Source: Allium sativum
Taxonomy: Eukaryota; Streptophyta; Magnoliopsida; Asparagales; Amaryllidaceae
Reading direction: 5' to 3'
NCBI GenBank assembly: GCA_030737875.1
Contig: CM060926.1
Coordinates: 166,493,079 to 166,557,078 of the forward strand
DNA: 64,000 nt
Shown here: positions 47,418 through 60,729 of the stretch, piece by piece
How positions within the stretch are numbered: position 1 is the stretch's first letter
Layout: each line of letters starts with the position of its first letter
The notes under the pieces: generated by a model
The model's database searches: none
What the model saw: the letters and a program-made list of their open reading frames with translations, nothing else
What the model was told of the DNA's origin: nothing
Program-made: the position numbers and the translations under genes

Positions 47418-48420
47418 GTAATTGTGAAAGGAGGGTAGTTAAACTTTTGACTTGCTTCGGGAATACCCTCGAGATTTCGTGCGATCTTAAGGGATCAGTG
47501 AGGCTTAGCTACCTAGAATCACTTGATGCATCTATCGACGATTTGCAATCCGTTAGAGTAGTCCATGAGTAAGCAGATGTTTTTGATCAGGTTAGTGGTT
47601 TATCCCCTAAAACGCGAGATAGACTTCCGAATATATCTAGTTGACAATGCAAAACTAGTTGCATTACCTGTACGGCACATGAATCTAAGGGAAAGGAAGG
47701 GTTCAGTAAACAAGTAAAAGAGTTACTTGAAAAAGGGTTCATAAGGCGAAGTCCTTCTAAGTGGGGTGCTCCAGTCGTTTTCGTTACAAAGGTGGATCGT
47801 TCACTTCGCTTGTGCATAGAAGATATTTTGGAATGAGGAAGAATATTCTTTGCATCTAAGGGAAGTCTTGGATACCCTCCAAGCGCATCAACTTAAGGCG
47901 AAGTTCTCCAAATATGTCATTTTTGGAGAGAAGTAAGGTTTCTAGGACATGTGGCGCCAGAAGAAGGGATAGCAATAGATCCCGCAAAAGTAGTTGCGGT
48001 GCAAGACTGGAAGGTCCCAAGGAATGCAACAGAAGTAAGAAGCTTTCTTGGACTAGTGGGCTAATATAGGAAGTTAATTAAAGACTTTGTGAAGGTACCG
48101 ACCCCACTTACTAGATTGACGAAGAAGAATCTAATCATCTTAGTATATACACTTGGTAACATGGTTAGCGTCTATTTATTTTCAAGAGATAGTTCTGGGA
48201 ATGTTGGCATGACACGGCAGAAGTTGTAGTGCCAAGTATACTATTAGAAGAAAAGGTGGAACGAGAGGCGACTGGGAAATGAGTTCCAACGCATATTCTA
48301 GAAACAGTAATTAAGAAGCTACGCAATCGTGAAGTTAAGACAGTCAGAGCAATATGGAGTGAAGCTCAAGAAGATGCGACTTAAAGACTGAAGATTAGAT
48401 ATGCACATCATACCCTTTTT
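47418..48420 (+). pseudogene. B1 Pol remnant: collapsed RT and chromodomain tail
   Basis: Resumes B1 internal DNA exactly where the C array interrupts it, at the end of the protease region, and is collinear with 27479-28480. It keeps [12 protein letters not shown] and WGAPVVF to LRLCI, then the same jump to the post-YxDD segment ([15 protein letters not shown] is fuller here than in B2), FLGHV, VRSFL, and a chromodomain-like tail (LETVIKKLRNREVKTVRAIW, then EDAT and a TAA stop). RNase H and integrase are absent, as in B2, so the deletion predates both copies. Confidence 0.8.
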
Positions 48421-48995
48421 GATGGTATATCCTTGATCTCTCTTTTTCTGTAAAGTTTATTTGCATGCTAGTCTTTATCCTTTACGTATATCCTCTCAGT
48501 TCTATCCTCTATCCTTACGTAGAAGCCAATAGATGTAAACATGTGCTTGAAACATGTTATGATTGATTGTTGCAAGTGGTTGCAAGTGGTTGCTAGTGGT
48601 AGCTCGTGGATGCATACACACACATTAGGTACTAGATCGGCTTAGTCACTTTCATATTGCATATGCATATATGTACTTGTATATGAATTGAAACTTGATG
48701 TGTTATCATTTGGATGTTGCATTTGTATGAATGATTGTGCACTCATGTAGAAGTTATAAAGTACGATTAGGAATAATTGCATACATGATGGACTCATAGC
48801 ACTGACATAATTCGCATTTAGGAGGTCAACTGAATCGGCAGACCACGGAAATGTATACACACTATTTATATGATCATGAAAGCATTAGAAATCTTTTTAT
48901 GGACAACGGACGCCTGTGATTGAATGATTGAGTAGATAGATGTTGGATGTTAGGATACATTCCCCTTGACTTGGAGATTTCGGGGACGAAATCCT
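48421..48995 (+). other. B1 post-coding spacer
   Basis: Matches 28491-29074, including the GGTTGCAAGTGGTTGC repeats near 48570-48600. No gene. Confidence 0.75.
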
Positions 48996-49010
48996 TTATA
49001 GGAGGGAGAA
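48996..49010 (+). promoter_or_regulatory. Polypurine tract of B1
   Basis: TTATAGGAGGGAGAA before TGTAACACCCC. It is slightly decayed relative to B2. Confidence 0.85.
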
Positions 49011-52000
49011 TGTAACACCCCGTATTTCATGTGGATATTAAAGTAACGAATTAAAGAATACTTAATTTCAAAAGTAGGAATTAAGGGAAATGGGTTACGC
49101 CATTGCATTCGTCTTGGAATTCTTCTTGGGATAGAGTCCGAGTTTACGTAAATCAGACACCGTATGAAGAAGTTATAAGCCTTAGAAGTTTGTATACGCC
49201 CAAGGAAGTATATATATATACATATAAAATAATTCCAGAAGTCAAAAACAGGGTTCAAATCTCGAATTTGGGTCAAAGCAGGCTGAGCGGGAAATTTCCC
49301 GCTTAGGGGCGTCGAACCCCCCAGGGGGAGTCGACATATGTGTCGACCCCCTATAGGGGTGTCGACATAGGAGTCGACCCCCCTATAGGGTAGTCAACCC
49401 CTGTCGGCCCAGATCTGGCCAATGACGTGTTTCGCCACGTGTTGCTTTCTGATTCACTGTGTGACGTGGTACTCTGCTCTGGATGATTCTGATGACTTCT
49501 AGACTGATCTGAAGGCTCTAAATCTCCCTTTACACCTATAAAAAGACCCCTAAACCTATTATTTTCTACACTTGAATTCATTGGCGTCTATATGCTACTA
49601 AAACTTGAAGTGGCCTAGCCTCCACCTTAATCAATCAAATTAGAGTTTTCAAGTTAACAATCAAAGTCTACATCAAAGGAATAGCAAATCAGTTTCAGAA
49701 ATCAGATCCCAGAATTCAAGACCATTCTGTAATTTGTGAGTTCATGTTACTTTCAGAAATAAAATTTAATTGTGATTCTGACATTGTAATAGATATGAAT
49801 ATGAGATTATGCCTATTTCTATCTATCTTTCTATATCCATTGCATCTATCTCATTGATATTATTATGTCCACTCTTTGGCTCTTCTTTCCTTCTTCCCTT
49901 TTTGTTTTTATAGCCAGGCTACTGCGAACCTGAGCCAAATCTCATAAGAGATGAACGTACGTTGGGAAATATTGGGTATAATATATGATTTGGACATGTT
50001 CAACACTAAAATTGGGAAAAGTATTAAATTATGTATAATTGGGCATAACTGATTTGTAACATATTTGAGGACAAAACACACTTTGTATTCAAAACATAAA
50101 GTGTATCGAACATATGACTTGAGATTTAAGGCATAAAGTATATTGGACATATGACTTGGGGTTTGGGGCATAAATTGAACTGTAAACATTTAAGGCATAG
50201 TACATGTTGTGGTTTAAGACCTAAAATTTAGGCATATTATATATGATAGTTTATGACTTGGAAGAAGGAGATTATTGTGTATAGTAATATATGGCTTAAG
50301 CATGAAACCCTATAGTAAGATAGGGATAACTGTTAAATGTGAACACGCCTAAATTGGAATTTTGGGTAATTGGCATGCACTGTAATTAAAGGCTATAATT
50401 TGGCATAGTTTATATCGTGATTCATGATTGGGGTTTTTTGGAGAATATTTTGTACGGTGCAATATGACTAAACCTTACGGCATGTGTCATATTGTGAATT
50501 ATGACCATGATTTTGGGCATGTACGTTTATAGGCTTAATTTATTATTAGGTGAGATATGTTAATGGAACTTTAAGTGATGTTTAATTTGTTAAACTGACT
50601 AATATGCTGAAATCTGTTGAAAGTGAATACTGTAATTGGAAAGCCTATGATGTAGATCAATAAATTGACATAACTAGCCTGAAGCTGGAATAATTTGTAA
50701 ATGAACCAATTGGCTAAGATAAACATGCCGAGACACGAGGTTAGACCCCATTTGCGGTAGAAACCTTCCCGGAACCAACCGGCCTAACCAGTAACCGCAA
50801 ACGGTCAGTCTGATGTAAGAGGTCGTAGGCATAACTAAGAAATGCTTAGACACGAGGTTAGGTCTGGCTTGTGTCAGATGTTTTCCCGGAACCACCAGGC
50901 ACATCCAGCGGCAGCAAGCTATCGACCAAATGTGAAAGATCTGTGCATTAATAATTAATTAATGCTGGTCAAAGATGAATATGATACCTAAAACTTGTTA
51001 GGTGGGTAGGGTTAAGTTAATGAGGAACAATTAACTAATATGACATGATGAATGAGTAGGGTTAAGTTAATAAGAAACACTTAACCAATATAACATGATG
51101 AATGGGTAGGGTTAAGTTAAAACGAGCGAAACACTTAACCAATATAACAGGATGCATGGAAGGGTTAAGTTAAAACAAGAGAGAAACACTTAACCAATAT
51201 AACATGATGAATGGGGAGTGTTAAGTTAACACAAGAAGGCAACACTTAACCAATGTAACACAGCAAGTGGGTGGGTTAAATTAACTTGAATTGATTGATG
51301 ACACTTAACCAATACAGCATGATGAATGCGTGGGGTTAAGTTAATAAGAAACACTTAACCAATGTAACTTGATGAACGAATGGGGTTAAGTTAATGGGAA
51401 ATACTTAGCCAATATAACATTATGATTGAACGGGGTTAAGTTAATAGGAAACACTTAACCAATTCAACATGGCGAGTGAGAAGGGTTAATAAGAAACACT
51501 TAACCAACATGACATGATAGTGGGTGAGTTAAGTTAACATGAATGGACAACACTTAACCAATATGACATAATGTGTAGGACGGTTAAGTACATATCGGGT
51601 TGGTGGGTACTAATAGTAAATATAGGCCCACAAACTTAACCATTAAGTAAACATGTTTGAATCAGTGGGAGGGTTAAGTACATATCGTTTTGGTGGGTAA
51701 TATTAGTAAATATAGGCCCACAAACTTAACCGATAAGAAACCCTAGTAATGGGGACCCATTTCAGCAGTAACCCACACGATGTATCAAGGTACCTTGAAA
51801 CTAGGTAGGGTGGGGCACGATTACTGGGCTGATTATAAGCAGTCAAAATAGCGGCAGGAGGTACGTCATTGTAGGTCCGACGGATGACGGGCGTGCACGT
51901 ACTCCGGAGTGGGAAAAAGCAAGCACTGGGTACCAGTAATTATACACTGTGCATCTTGAATCGTGTCGGATTGCTATCATAAGGATTGATACATCTTATG

Positions 52001-52881
52001 GTTGGACCAAGACAGGGTATCTACATGCAAGAGAGGGTCGATTGACAAAGACACATGGAACATTAATACAAGTAGGGAGCTAATCGATAGGGTAGTAAGG
52101 GTACATCTAACATTTTCATGGCAATTAGGCCGATTGAGGTAAGATCCTCATACTAGATGTACACCTGAAGGCTACTACAATTGCAGGGATTAGGATCACG
52201 TTACCATTTTATCATTTTACATAGATTATTAGTTGGGACACTAGTTAGGGGGTGTAGAAATATAGAAATCAGAATAATAAGGTAGTAGCGAAGCAGAGAA
52301 AGAGTAGAAGTGCATTCAGTTTATCTTGCCTTATCATGTCTTATGCAAATCTTAGGTTATCTTGTTATCCATGTTACCACGGTATTGTCTTATATTCAGT
52401 TTATTCATGTCATGATGCTTTTGCCTATTTACATGCTTAAAGTCACTGGACTTACCAGGCTTATGTCTGACCTAGTTCGTTTCGCCTCTTTTCTTCCGTT
52501 CCCCCTAGGTTCACAGGGAGGAAATATTACCTCTTAGCTCAGCTTTCTTTCCAAGCTCGAAGATAGTCGATGTATTGCTTTGTACTCTCTCTTCCACTGC
52601 TATGGCTGGTTCATTCTTTATTGGGGAACATCATTGTTATTTTTATTCTTCTTTTATACTTTGAAGTTTTGAATCAAGACAGAAGTTTTGTGTATTACTT
52701 TTAAGTATGATTGAGACAATTGTTGTAAAAGCTTAACTGAACCACATTGTTTATAAAATGACTTTATTTTCCACTGCTTTATTTGTCTGCCTTATAATTT
52801 ACCTACATCTTTTACCTAAAACTCTCCATCGAAGTGAAGGCATTCCCTTTGTGAGTGACTTTACGGAGGTGGGGTGTTACA
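49011..52881 (+). repeat. B1 3' LTR (3871 bases)
   Basis: Complete B LTR: GTCGAC cluster 49309-49398, TATA 49537-49545, intron-like segment 49736-49913, diverged repeat pair 50735-50955, hairpin minisatellite 51009-51731, terminus GGGTGTTACA. The right flank begins GCGGT, and its matching target duplication should lie left of the window. Confidence 0.92.
51009..51731. repeat. Hairpin-forming minisatellite (B1 3' LTR)
   Basis: Units with GGTTAAGT and ACTTAACC arms as at 24558-25355. Unit composition at the left end differs from that copy, showing unit turnover. Confidence 0.88.
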
Positions 52882-52899
52882 GCGGTAAATCCACCAGAA

Positions 52900-55800
52900 G
52901 GAATCCTCGGCGTAATCAAACCTAGGACAGATGAACAGTGAGCATAGTATGCGGTTGTACTAGAAGAAGGGCACAGATAGTTTAAGTCTGGTATAATTTG
53001 AACAACTTCAATTTTACCTGATGCTGTAAGACTCGCTTCAATATTCCTGTGCTCTTCAATCTCGAACCCACCAACATCAGAGAAATCATCGTCATTGTCA
53101 TCTTCATCTTTGTCTTTTAGAGAAGTTGGGGGACCAGCTAGAGTCTGTGAACTAGAGGCCTCAACATCGGTACAGTTGCATGGGCTTCAACATTTGAACC
53201 ATGATTTTGTTCTCCCGAAGATCAAGCCTTGCTATTAAGAAAGTCCCTTGTCTCTACCAACCTAGCCTTTCCCACAATTAAAGCATCACAGGACTTTAGG
53301 TCTAGGAGATCCTCAATGAGATCATCTTCACTACGGTCGACTTCATTAATCTCTAAAATTCGCTCCTAAATAAAAGCCAAAGTGATCTCGAATTTTCCTC
53401 TAAGTAGCACAAGTTTCCTTTGTTCATAACGCTGTAGATGTAGAAGTTAAAAAAGGAAGCCTCGGCCTCCAAGCGGGCCTTTTCAAGATCAACGACAACT
53501 TTAAGTTTTTCTTCCTCAAGGGATTGTTGTGTTGTGGAAAGAGTCATGCTTAGGAAAGAAATCCTCTCACGAAGGATAGTGTTCTCTTGCTAATGGGAGA
53601 CATAAGTGTTCTTTTCAATACTTAATTGGGATTCAGTAAGTTCTCGAGCAGTTTGAGCTTCTTAGGGTTGTGTTGTGATTGTATGTTCATATTGCTTCGT
53701 AGCAGCAAGCTCCTCCTCGAGTTTTTTTTGTTTTTTGCCTCTAAGCTTAATAACTCTGTATCCTTTTGGGTACGAGGGGCAATGGTTCTCTCCTATGACA
53801 TTATAACCTTAATTAGCTCAGCTTTATCGCTTTCTAAGGTAGTAATGCGATCGAGAGTGACCCTGTTAACCCTTGAAAGTTCATGAGAAAAGGACCACCA
53901 CTCATACAATTACTTCTTGGCTTGGCCTTTAATCTTACCTACCTTTACTTCGAACTAACTCTTAGCCACTTCCAACTGATTTTGAGCCACGTTAAACTAT
54001 GTGGACATGCTACCCTTCAAGTCATCAAAATTTTCAAGGATATCTCGCTTGTCATGGGGATAAATGTCCAAGTTAAGACAAGTCCCTCTTAGATTCCATA
54101 CAGGAAACCAGTCGGCAAGGCCAATGTTAGCTGGACCGGGGATGTAGCAAGGCCTATTCATAATCATCTCAAGGTCAGCAGGAGTAGGAATTACTGATGG
54201 ATAAGCTAAAGACACTCTTTCAAGAATAGCATGAGTATCTGACATTGGTAGATCATAGACTTGTGATGCTTCTAAGAGTCACTCTTGCTCCGATCATCTG
54301 CATTTTTCTTCCACTTAGCTTTCTTCTTGTTTTTCTCTTACTCCTTCCTTTTCAATTCCTCTATCTGTGCTTCATGATCCTCCCTCCATTGTCTATATTC
54401 ATCGGTCTAGGGAAGTTCTGGAATTGGTTGAGACTGATGAGGATGTGAGTGCTGAGGGGGATCGGGCCGGTGGGAATATCACGAAGGACGAGACTTGCTT
54501 AGAAAACGCTTTGGGTTCAGCTAGCTTATCTTTACATTAGAATCTCTCATGTACGAAGGCTTTGGCATTGCTTTTGTACCTAAGAAAAGAGATGTGACAA
54601 GAATTTAGTGTTCGCATCAATGAAGTTTGAAGCAAGTTTAAAAAGAAAACAAAAAGAATTATAAGAAATGATAAAGTAGAGAGATTGTCAGTATGTCTCC
54701 ATTGACGAACTAGTTTTCACAGTTTGTTCTAGGGCTGGCAGAGAATAAGGGACCCGACTATATTTCCTGTTATCATAGTTTGAGGCATGGGAGGCGGAGT
54801 AACAACTTCAGCTTGATAATGTCTCTGGCCGAACTAAGGTCACTTAAGTTCCTATAAGTATCCGTAGAACTCTCACCTTGAGTAACTCGAACAATAGGGC
54901 CCTTGTCAATTTTATCTACAACATTCTTAGAAGGAGATTCCATGTCTCCAAAATGTTTGGATATTGGATCAGAAGGAGTTTTCAATAAAGATTTCTCCAT
55001 CTCAACTTACTCTGTATCCTTCTCAACTTGCTTACTTTTGTCCTCACGCTCATGAGATTCCTCTTCTTCAATAGAGGTTAATTTGGTTTGGGAGATGTTT
55101 TGCTACTACCTGTAATGTCAGAGCATTTACGTAGAGGGGATTTCTTAGTAGGAGATTTTCCATTAGTATCTTTCTTAAAAAGAAAATCCATTTTAAGTGT
55201 GCGAGAAGGGTCAAGCAAATGGTATTGGCGAAGAAATTGTTCCGTGATCAAATATCTCCTGATTCTTTGTTCTTCACTAACAGTTTGCAAAGCATCAAAC
55301 AACTATTGGCCAATAGTGTCATCCGAGTCAGAAGAAGGGAGTACTGCAAAACAAATGAATGGTTTAATATTCGGAAGCAATTGTAGGGACAAGCAAAAAA
55401 TATGAGAGTATGTTCTTACCTCCTTCCATCCACCTTCCATAAAAATTATCCGGGAAACATATGAAGCAGTAATTTTCTATAAATCCCTTGGCACTATCCA
55501 TCAATTCAGTTATAATTTTGGGGTATTTCCCTTATAAATTGATAATCGATGGCGTACCTTGCCTCTTCTTGAAAGTATACAACGAAAAGACTTCTTTAAA
55601 AGTAGGGTCACATTCCTTGATTCTCATAAAGAGTATGTAAAGATAGGTTAAGATGGCATAGCCGTTAGGATGTAATCGCATAGGGGCAATAGCTAAACGC
55701 TTCAAAAACATCTCTATGAAGGGATAAAATGGAGGAACGCCACCCGTCGTCAACATATGTCAGTTAAAAGCAACATATCCATGGGAAGAATGTTAGCAAA

Positions 55801-56052
55801 CTCGTTCTCCTCTGGAAATTTGGCCTCAGTCTCTTATATTCTAAATTGATCGCATAAGCTTTTGTACACGCATTCGCCCATTTTATTCGGTTTCCTATTG
55901 CCAGATACTCCACTTTGAGGCTTAGGGACAGGAAATTCTGGATTGGTGTTTAATTTGGGAACACTAATCGTAACCACATTCATAGCATGGGTAGAAGTGT
56001 CAACTTGGGTGGACTTTGATGTTACTTCGAGTTATTGGCTCGATTTCTGTCT
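52900..56052 (-). pseudogene. Plant gypsy-type (Transposase_28-like) protein remnant with coiled-coil tail
   Basis: Read on the minus strand from a possible ATG near 56052, the frame has a stop within ten codons, then NKMGECVYKSL and, after another stop and frame change, a segment with PPFYPFIEMFLKRLAIAP and LHPNGYAILTYLYIL (55532-55756). That resembles the N-terminal domain of plant 'putative gypsy type transposon' proteins (Pfam Transposase_28), a family found in non-autonomous plant retroelements. Then come a lysine/serine-rich linker (54770-55300), a segment with DLEMIMNRPCYIPGPANIG (53997-54245) and heptad-like coiled coil (LEEEKLKVVVDLEKARLEAE, 53353-53547), followed by an acidic stretch. 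Multiple stops and frame breaks rule out function. It abuts the B1 3' LTR, so its tail may continue on the other side of B1. Family assignment is from remembered patterns. Confidence 0.55.
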
Positions 56053-56451
56053 AACTTCCATCTTTACACGAACAACTATATTTGACAATAGACTATAGGT
56101 ATACATAACTTAAAACAGAAAATGTTGTATGCAACTAAATAAAAGCAAATTTCGAGATTTACGAATCATCATTGAATGATTGGTCGATTTCAAGTTTTAC
56201 AATGACCTTATTTTCAAGTGCTCAAGTGTAATGGCAAATAAAGCCTTCTAACACAAACAAGACATTTCAATATGAGTCGTAGAAAGTTGCATGCAAGTTT
56301 TCAAAACCAACTACCTAACTTATTATCGATACGGGCAATCGATGATAGAGTATATTGCCTGAAACGAGTGTTTCAATTATAGGTTAGTAGATAATAAGGA
56401 GTCAAGATCCAAAAACACAGAGAAGAAAAAAGGGTGGTTATAACTGCCCTA
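56053..56451 (-). other. AT-rich spacer upstream of the pseudogene
   Basis: No gene, repeat or strong motif seen, apart from its position between the pseudogene start and the GATCGG minisatellite. Confidence 0.5.
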
Positions 56452-56790
56452 AAATGGGTCGGCCATGACTGATCTAGGTTGGATCGTCCATGACTGATCC
56501 AGGTTGGGTCGGCCAAGACTGATCCAGATCAGATCGACCAAGCCTGACCCAAAATATGGTCGGCCATGACTGATCCAAATTGGATCGGCCATGACTGATC
56601 CATATTGGGTCGGTCATGACTGTCCAGATTTGGATCGACCATGACTAATCCAGAATGGATAGACCAAGACCGATTCAGTTCGGATCAACCATGCCTGGCC
56701 CAAGACTGGGTCGGCAACGATTGATCGGACTGGGTCAGTCATGGATGACTCAAATCAGGACGATCGTAACAAATTCAATCTGGATCGGTT
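56452..56790. repeat. Degenerate about 30-base minisatellite, GGTCGGCCATGACTGATCCA
   Basis: About eleven imperfect units of GGTCGGCCATGACTGATCCA plus a variable linker of roughly ten bases. Later units drift. A second array with the same GGTCGGCC core but a different linker lies at 57690-57960. Confidence 0.85.
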
Positions 56791-57689
56791 AAACCCTGTA
56801 CTTTATGACTCCTAGCAAGTGCAATCAACGCTCAACAAGGGAAAGTTTTTATGGCACGACAATGACATCGGTTACAAGGTTGATCGTAGCAACCAAAATG
56901 AATGCAAAAGTATGAGTGTTCTACTTGATTCTATTGTCACAAGCATTTCTACAAACACATAGTGGGCGTTAGACCAAAACCAAGTTCAAAAGGAATCAAT
57001 ACAATTCAAGCTCGCCATACATACACAAATCCGCTACTAACAACCTCAATTCCGCATTACAATACATCAATGCCAAAAATCCGCGACTTTAAAAGTGTTA
57101 ATTCATATCTCAATCCCAAACTATACTAGTTCGAACCCTAAACACAAGAATGGCCGAACACAATACAAAATTCAGAAAGTTAATACCTGCAATTGGATGA
57201 ATTTGAAAGTTGAGGAATTGGTTTGAGCTCAGAAAGATCGAATGGGCACAGATTGGGAGGATTCGAATCGCCGAATCGAGTTAATCCAAGATAAAGCACG
57301 GGGCCACTGAAAATATGAATCAAATTTACGAAATAAGTTAGATGCGAGATGAAATCACGAATTTGCTTCAGAAAAGTGCTACCGCCATTAAAGAATTCTC
57401 GGGTCGGAGTTATGAAAAATGGTGGAGTGTATTGGGCAAAAGGAAATATATACGAGTAGCCCGTACCAGGTCAACTCTGTCCATTGTGAATGGCCCGACC
57501 AAATTGAGAAAGGAAAGCGCCGATCCATTTAAATGTGACCGACCACATCAAAGATCCATCTAAATATATCGTGTTTAGAGTATTTACTTTGGAGCTTACA
57601 ATCCTTTGAAAACAAAAAATTATAAACTCCGAGGGGCAAAATGTTATCCTTTAAAATCACGTATGCACAAGAAGATCTAGTTGGTAAAA
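56791..57689 (-). other. Unassigned segment, possible leader exon on the minus strand
   Basis: On the minus strand, 57185-57330 is C/T-rich and ends CAATTGCAG|GTATTAAC, a plausible splice donor. If so, this would be an untranslated first exon for the pseudogene downstream, with the minisatellite inside the intron. No plus-strand gene is evident. This is inference only. Confidence 0.25.
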
Positions 57690-57960
57690 AATGGGTCAGT
57701 CTATACTGAAGCAGTGGGTCGGCCTAGCAATGAAGGGACGAGTCGGCATAGTTGAAGGCATTAGATCAGTCTAGTCGCGGATGAACGGGTTGGCCTAATC
57801 GTAAAGCAGTGGTTTATCTTATTCATGAAGGAATGAGTCGACCTAGTCATGAAGGAATAGGTCCACCTAGTCATGAAGGAAAGGGTCGACATAGTTATGA
57901 AGCACCAGGTCGGGCCATTCAGCTATGAAGTGGGTCGGTCCATTCCACAATAAGGCGGTC
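57690..57960. repeat. Second minisatellite, GGTCGACCTAGTCATGAAGGAA
   Basis: About nine degenerate 24-32-base units, clearest at 57830-57900 where three consecutive units read GTCGACCTAGTCATGAAGGA with few changes. It lies upstream of the TATA box at 58182 in what is probably the U3 of a Copia LTR. Confidence 0.8.
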
Positions 57961-58139
57961 GGACCATTTCTGGGTTGGCTAGATAAAAAACAAATAACGT
58001 CCCATTCCATTTGGATCGGTCGGGTAGGAACTGGATTGGCCAGCACTAGTCTGAATTGGTTAAGTACATGAAAAAAGGCAATTAGCTGGCAATAGTTAGC
58101 GACAACTGGCAGTGGCATTTTTGCAAATACACAATAGGC

Positions 58140-58650
58140 CAACCCAAAACCTGAAATCTATATTTCAGCCATTCCTCACTCCTATAAATAGGGGATCAAT
58201 TCCACTTTAATGGGGGAGGATTTTCATGACTCTGGAGGGCTGCCCGACTTAATTCTCAACCTTCTATAAGTGATTTGATCATCTCCAGCCATCTCTAGTT
58301 GAAGATCTAACTCCGAATCCATTACGAAGTGATGGAAATTCATTATAGCTCACGAGAAAGTCTAGATTTATCCTACTATTTGCTATATTTGAATGATCTT
58401 ACTGATTTCTCGTAACAATTTCTAATAGATCTAAAGGAGAAAGTAGAGGGATTAATGATGAATGTAATGAGAGGATATGCTTGCCTTGTAACTCTAAATG
58501 CGATAATGGAATCATTCTCTAAAGTGGACGTAGATCAACTTTTGATCGAACCACTAAAAAACATTGTGTCCTTTTCTACTTGCATTTCTACAATTTTGTG
58601 GCTCTATTTCTCTTATTTTTAACATTTTGTGAAGTACTTTTAGTACCTTT
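58140..58650 (+). mobile_element. Copia-like LTR, plus strand (partial element)
   Basis: The TATA box CTATAAATAGGGG is at 58182. Further along is the Copia-type LTR-end phrase AGTGGACGTAGATCAA followed by GAACCACTAAAAAACATTGTGTCC. A degenerate primer site, TTTGGTGTTGATTCC (58648-58662), follows. The internal region is cut off within about 40 bases by element D. The left boundary is not resolved and may include the minisatellite. Confidence 0.55.
58182..58192 (+). promoter_or_regulatory. TATA box of Copia-like LTR
   Basis: CTATAAATAGG within the phrase ACTCCTATAAATAGGGGATC, a strong plant TATA box. Confidence 0.6.
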
Positions 58651-58722
58651 GGTGTTGATTCCACTTTTGGGATTAACATATATCACTAAAATTCCGGGAC
58701 GTTACATTCCTTCCCCTTTAAA

Positions 58723-60201
58723 AGAATATCATCCCCGAAATTATTAAGGTAAGGAAAACATTATAAACCATATTAACTAGGTAAAAAACATAAGTTTTAC
58801 TCCTTAATTCTAGCTTCAAATGAATCAATTAATTCTATTAAAGTATTAATTCATCCTTATTAACTAAAATTTCTAAGTATCCTGAAATTTTATAACATCT
58901 TAAATGTTCGAAAAGATGGCCAGCGTCTCCTTTGCACGGCTCGATCGGTACAACTACGTCTTGCCTTTCAAGGCCTTCTCAAATCCAAAAGAAAATATAA
59001 CAGCTAACAGCTTGCCAAACAGGCTCTTAAATCTCATACTCATATAAATATAGAGTCATACTTTTTTGTCAGGCTTTCAACTCTATCTCTTGCTATCACT
59101 TCAGCATATACAAATTCATTTCCAACTGATCTCCAATTAATTTACCCTCAAGACCAATCATTCGCTTATAACCAAGCTAAACTCTATTTCAAACTCTGGT
59201 TCCAATCTCAATTCCAAATTCTTACTCAACAAACCAATTCCATCCCGGATTTTCTCTAATCCAATCCTACTTTATTTAACTTTATTTCAAGTTAATTAAT
59301 TTATTTACTTTTACCAATTCAATTTATTTAACTTCATAAGATAAATTTTAAATTTTGAATTCAAATTCCTTGGTTTTATTTCAAATCAGTTTGAAATTAT
59401 ATATATTTATACATAACAATAACAATACAAAGCATTTGAAGTTTTGACAATTTGTTTCTTCAAAATAGTTCAAAACAAAATCTTTGGGAGTAATCTGTCA
59501 CTTAGAAACTCGAAAATTAACACTAATGATGCTGTAGTCATCATCAGAACTATTTTCCAGCCACCGAAGTGAGTTCAATACTATATTCAAAACTTATTTT
59601 CAAAAACTTCTATTTTGAAACTACTTCAAAATGTTCTTAAAATTTATTGGAAACATTTCCAAATCCACCCAAGATCTTAAAATTTCCATATATTTTAAAT
59701 CCAAAATCCATTTACAACAACTTTCCCAGTTTCCAGAGTTTTAATCTCAGTTTTGATTTAAATCTAGATTTGGTTCATCCTGATTTTATATCTTACACAA
59801 ACATAAATTCCGATTCGTTATATTTATAAATTACCGTCTCAATTATAATCTTTTTTTATTATAATAACAAACAACACATCCAATATATGATAATAATTCC
59901 AATTATTTTTTTATATTAAAATATATTTTGGGTAAAATTATTTCACTTACCCTCCTTTTGAAAACATATTGTGTCAGTTCATTGTATTCAAGTGTTTAGA
60001 AACCCTATCGACTTTGTAATGCCCCACCATCAACCAGAATTCATAAGCTACTCAACTAATAAATCTCCACAATATAAAATCATTTTTATATAATTACAAA
60101 TACCTTCACTCGTATATATACACTCAAACTCAATCTAGGATATTATTAATCCCATCTCTATTGAGTTACGCCATAGAGCCAAGGTAATTACTTAACCTTC
60201 A
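58723..60201 (-). other. Element D internal region, non-coding
   Basis: AT-rich with no gag or pol. The short open frame at 59647-59829 is low-complexity and not a gene. Homology to C internals is clearest near 59940-60000 and 59530-59580. Confidence 0.65.
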
Positions 60202-60213
60202 GCTCTGATTCCA
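60202..60213 (-). promoter_or_regulatory. Primer-binding site of element D
   Basis: GCTCTGATTCCA on the plus strand, one change from the initiator-Met match. The adjoining LTR terminus reads AGTAAC instead of TGTAAC, consistent with decay. Confidence 0.85.
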
Positions 60214-60489
60214 CAGTAACAACCCAAAAGATTTTCGACCCCGGAAATCGACATTTATTACCATGTCAACTATTCAGGAATCGGAAATACCGGACCATTA
60301 ATAGAAAGAAGTTAGAGGGTGAGAAATAGAAAGAAAGTTAGAATAGAAGAAGATCAAAACACAACAGAATCAGAGTAACACAAATCTAACAGCATAACGA
60401 ATAAAATATATTATATAACAAATTTGAAATACCAAACTGTATTTGTACTTACATATCATCATAGTACATCACATGTATATCACATCGGA

Positions 60490-60492
<3 letters not shown>

Positions 60493-60529
<37 letters not shown>
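60493..60529. repeat. (TA)n microsatellite in element D LTR
   Basis: Uninterrupted TATATA run of 37 bases. Confidence 0.95.
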
Positions 60530-60531
<2 letters not shown>

Positions 60532-60729
60532 GACATTGAATCCTCATACTCCAAGCTCCTCCAAGTGTATGTAAAGTCCTGACTACTTGATTTCCCATAC
60601 AAATTTGGGCACCCAAGAGTTTAGGGTAAAGCAAAACAAAATAAACTCTAGGTAAGTCATGTGACTAGTGTGAGTAAACCTTAATCATTTCGGTTTAACT
60701 TTTCCAAAATCCTTTTCAAAGTAATGATA

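Noticed and set aside
60449..60634. Minus-strand frame with an IYIYIYIY run
   Set aside because: Translation of the TA microsatellite.
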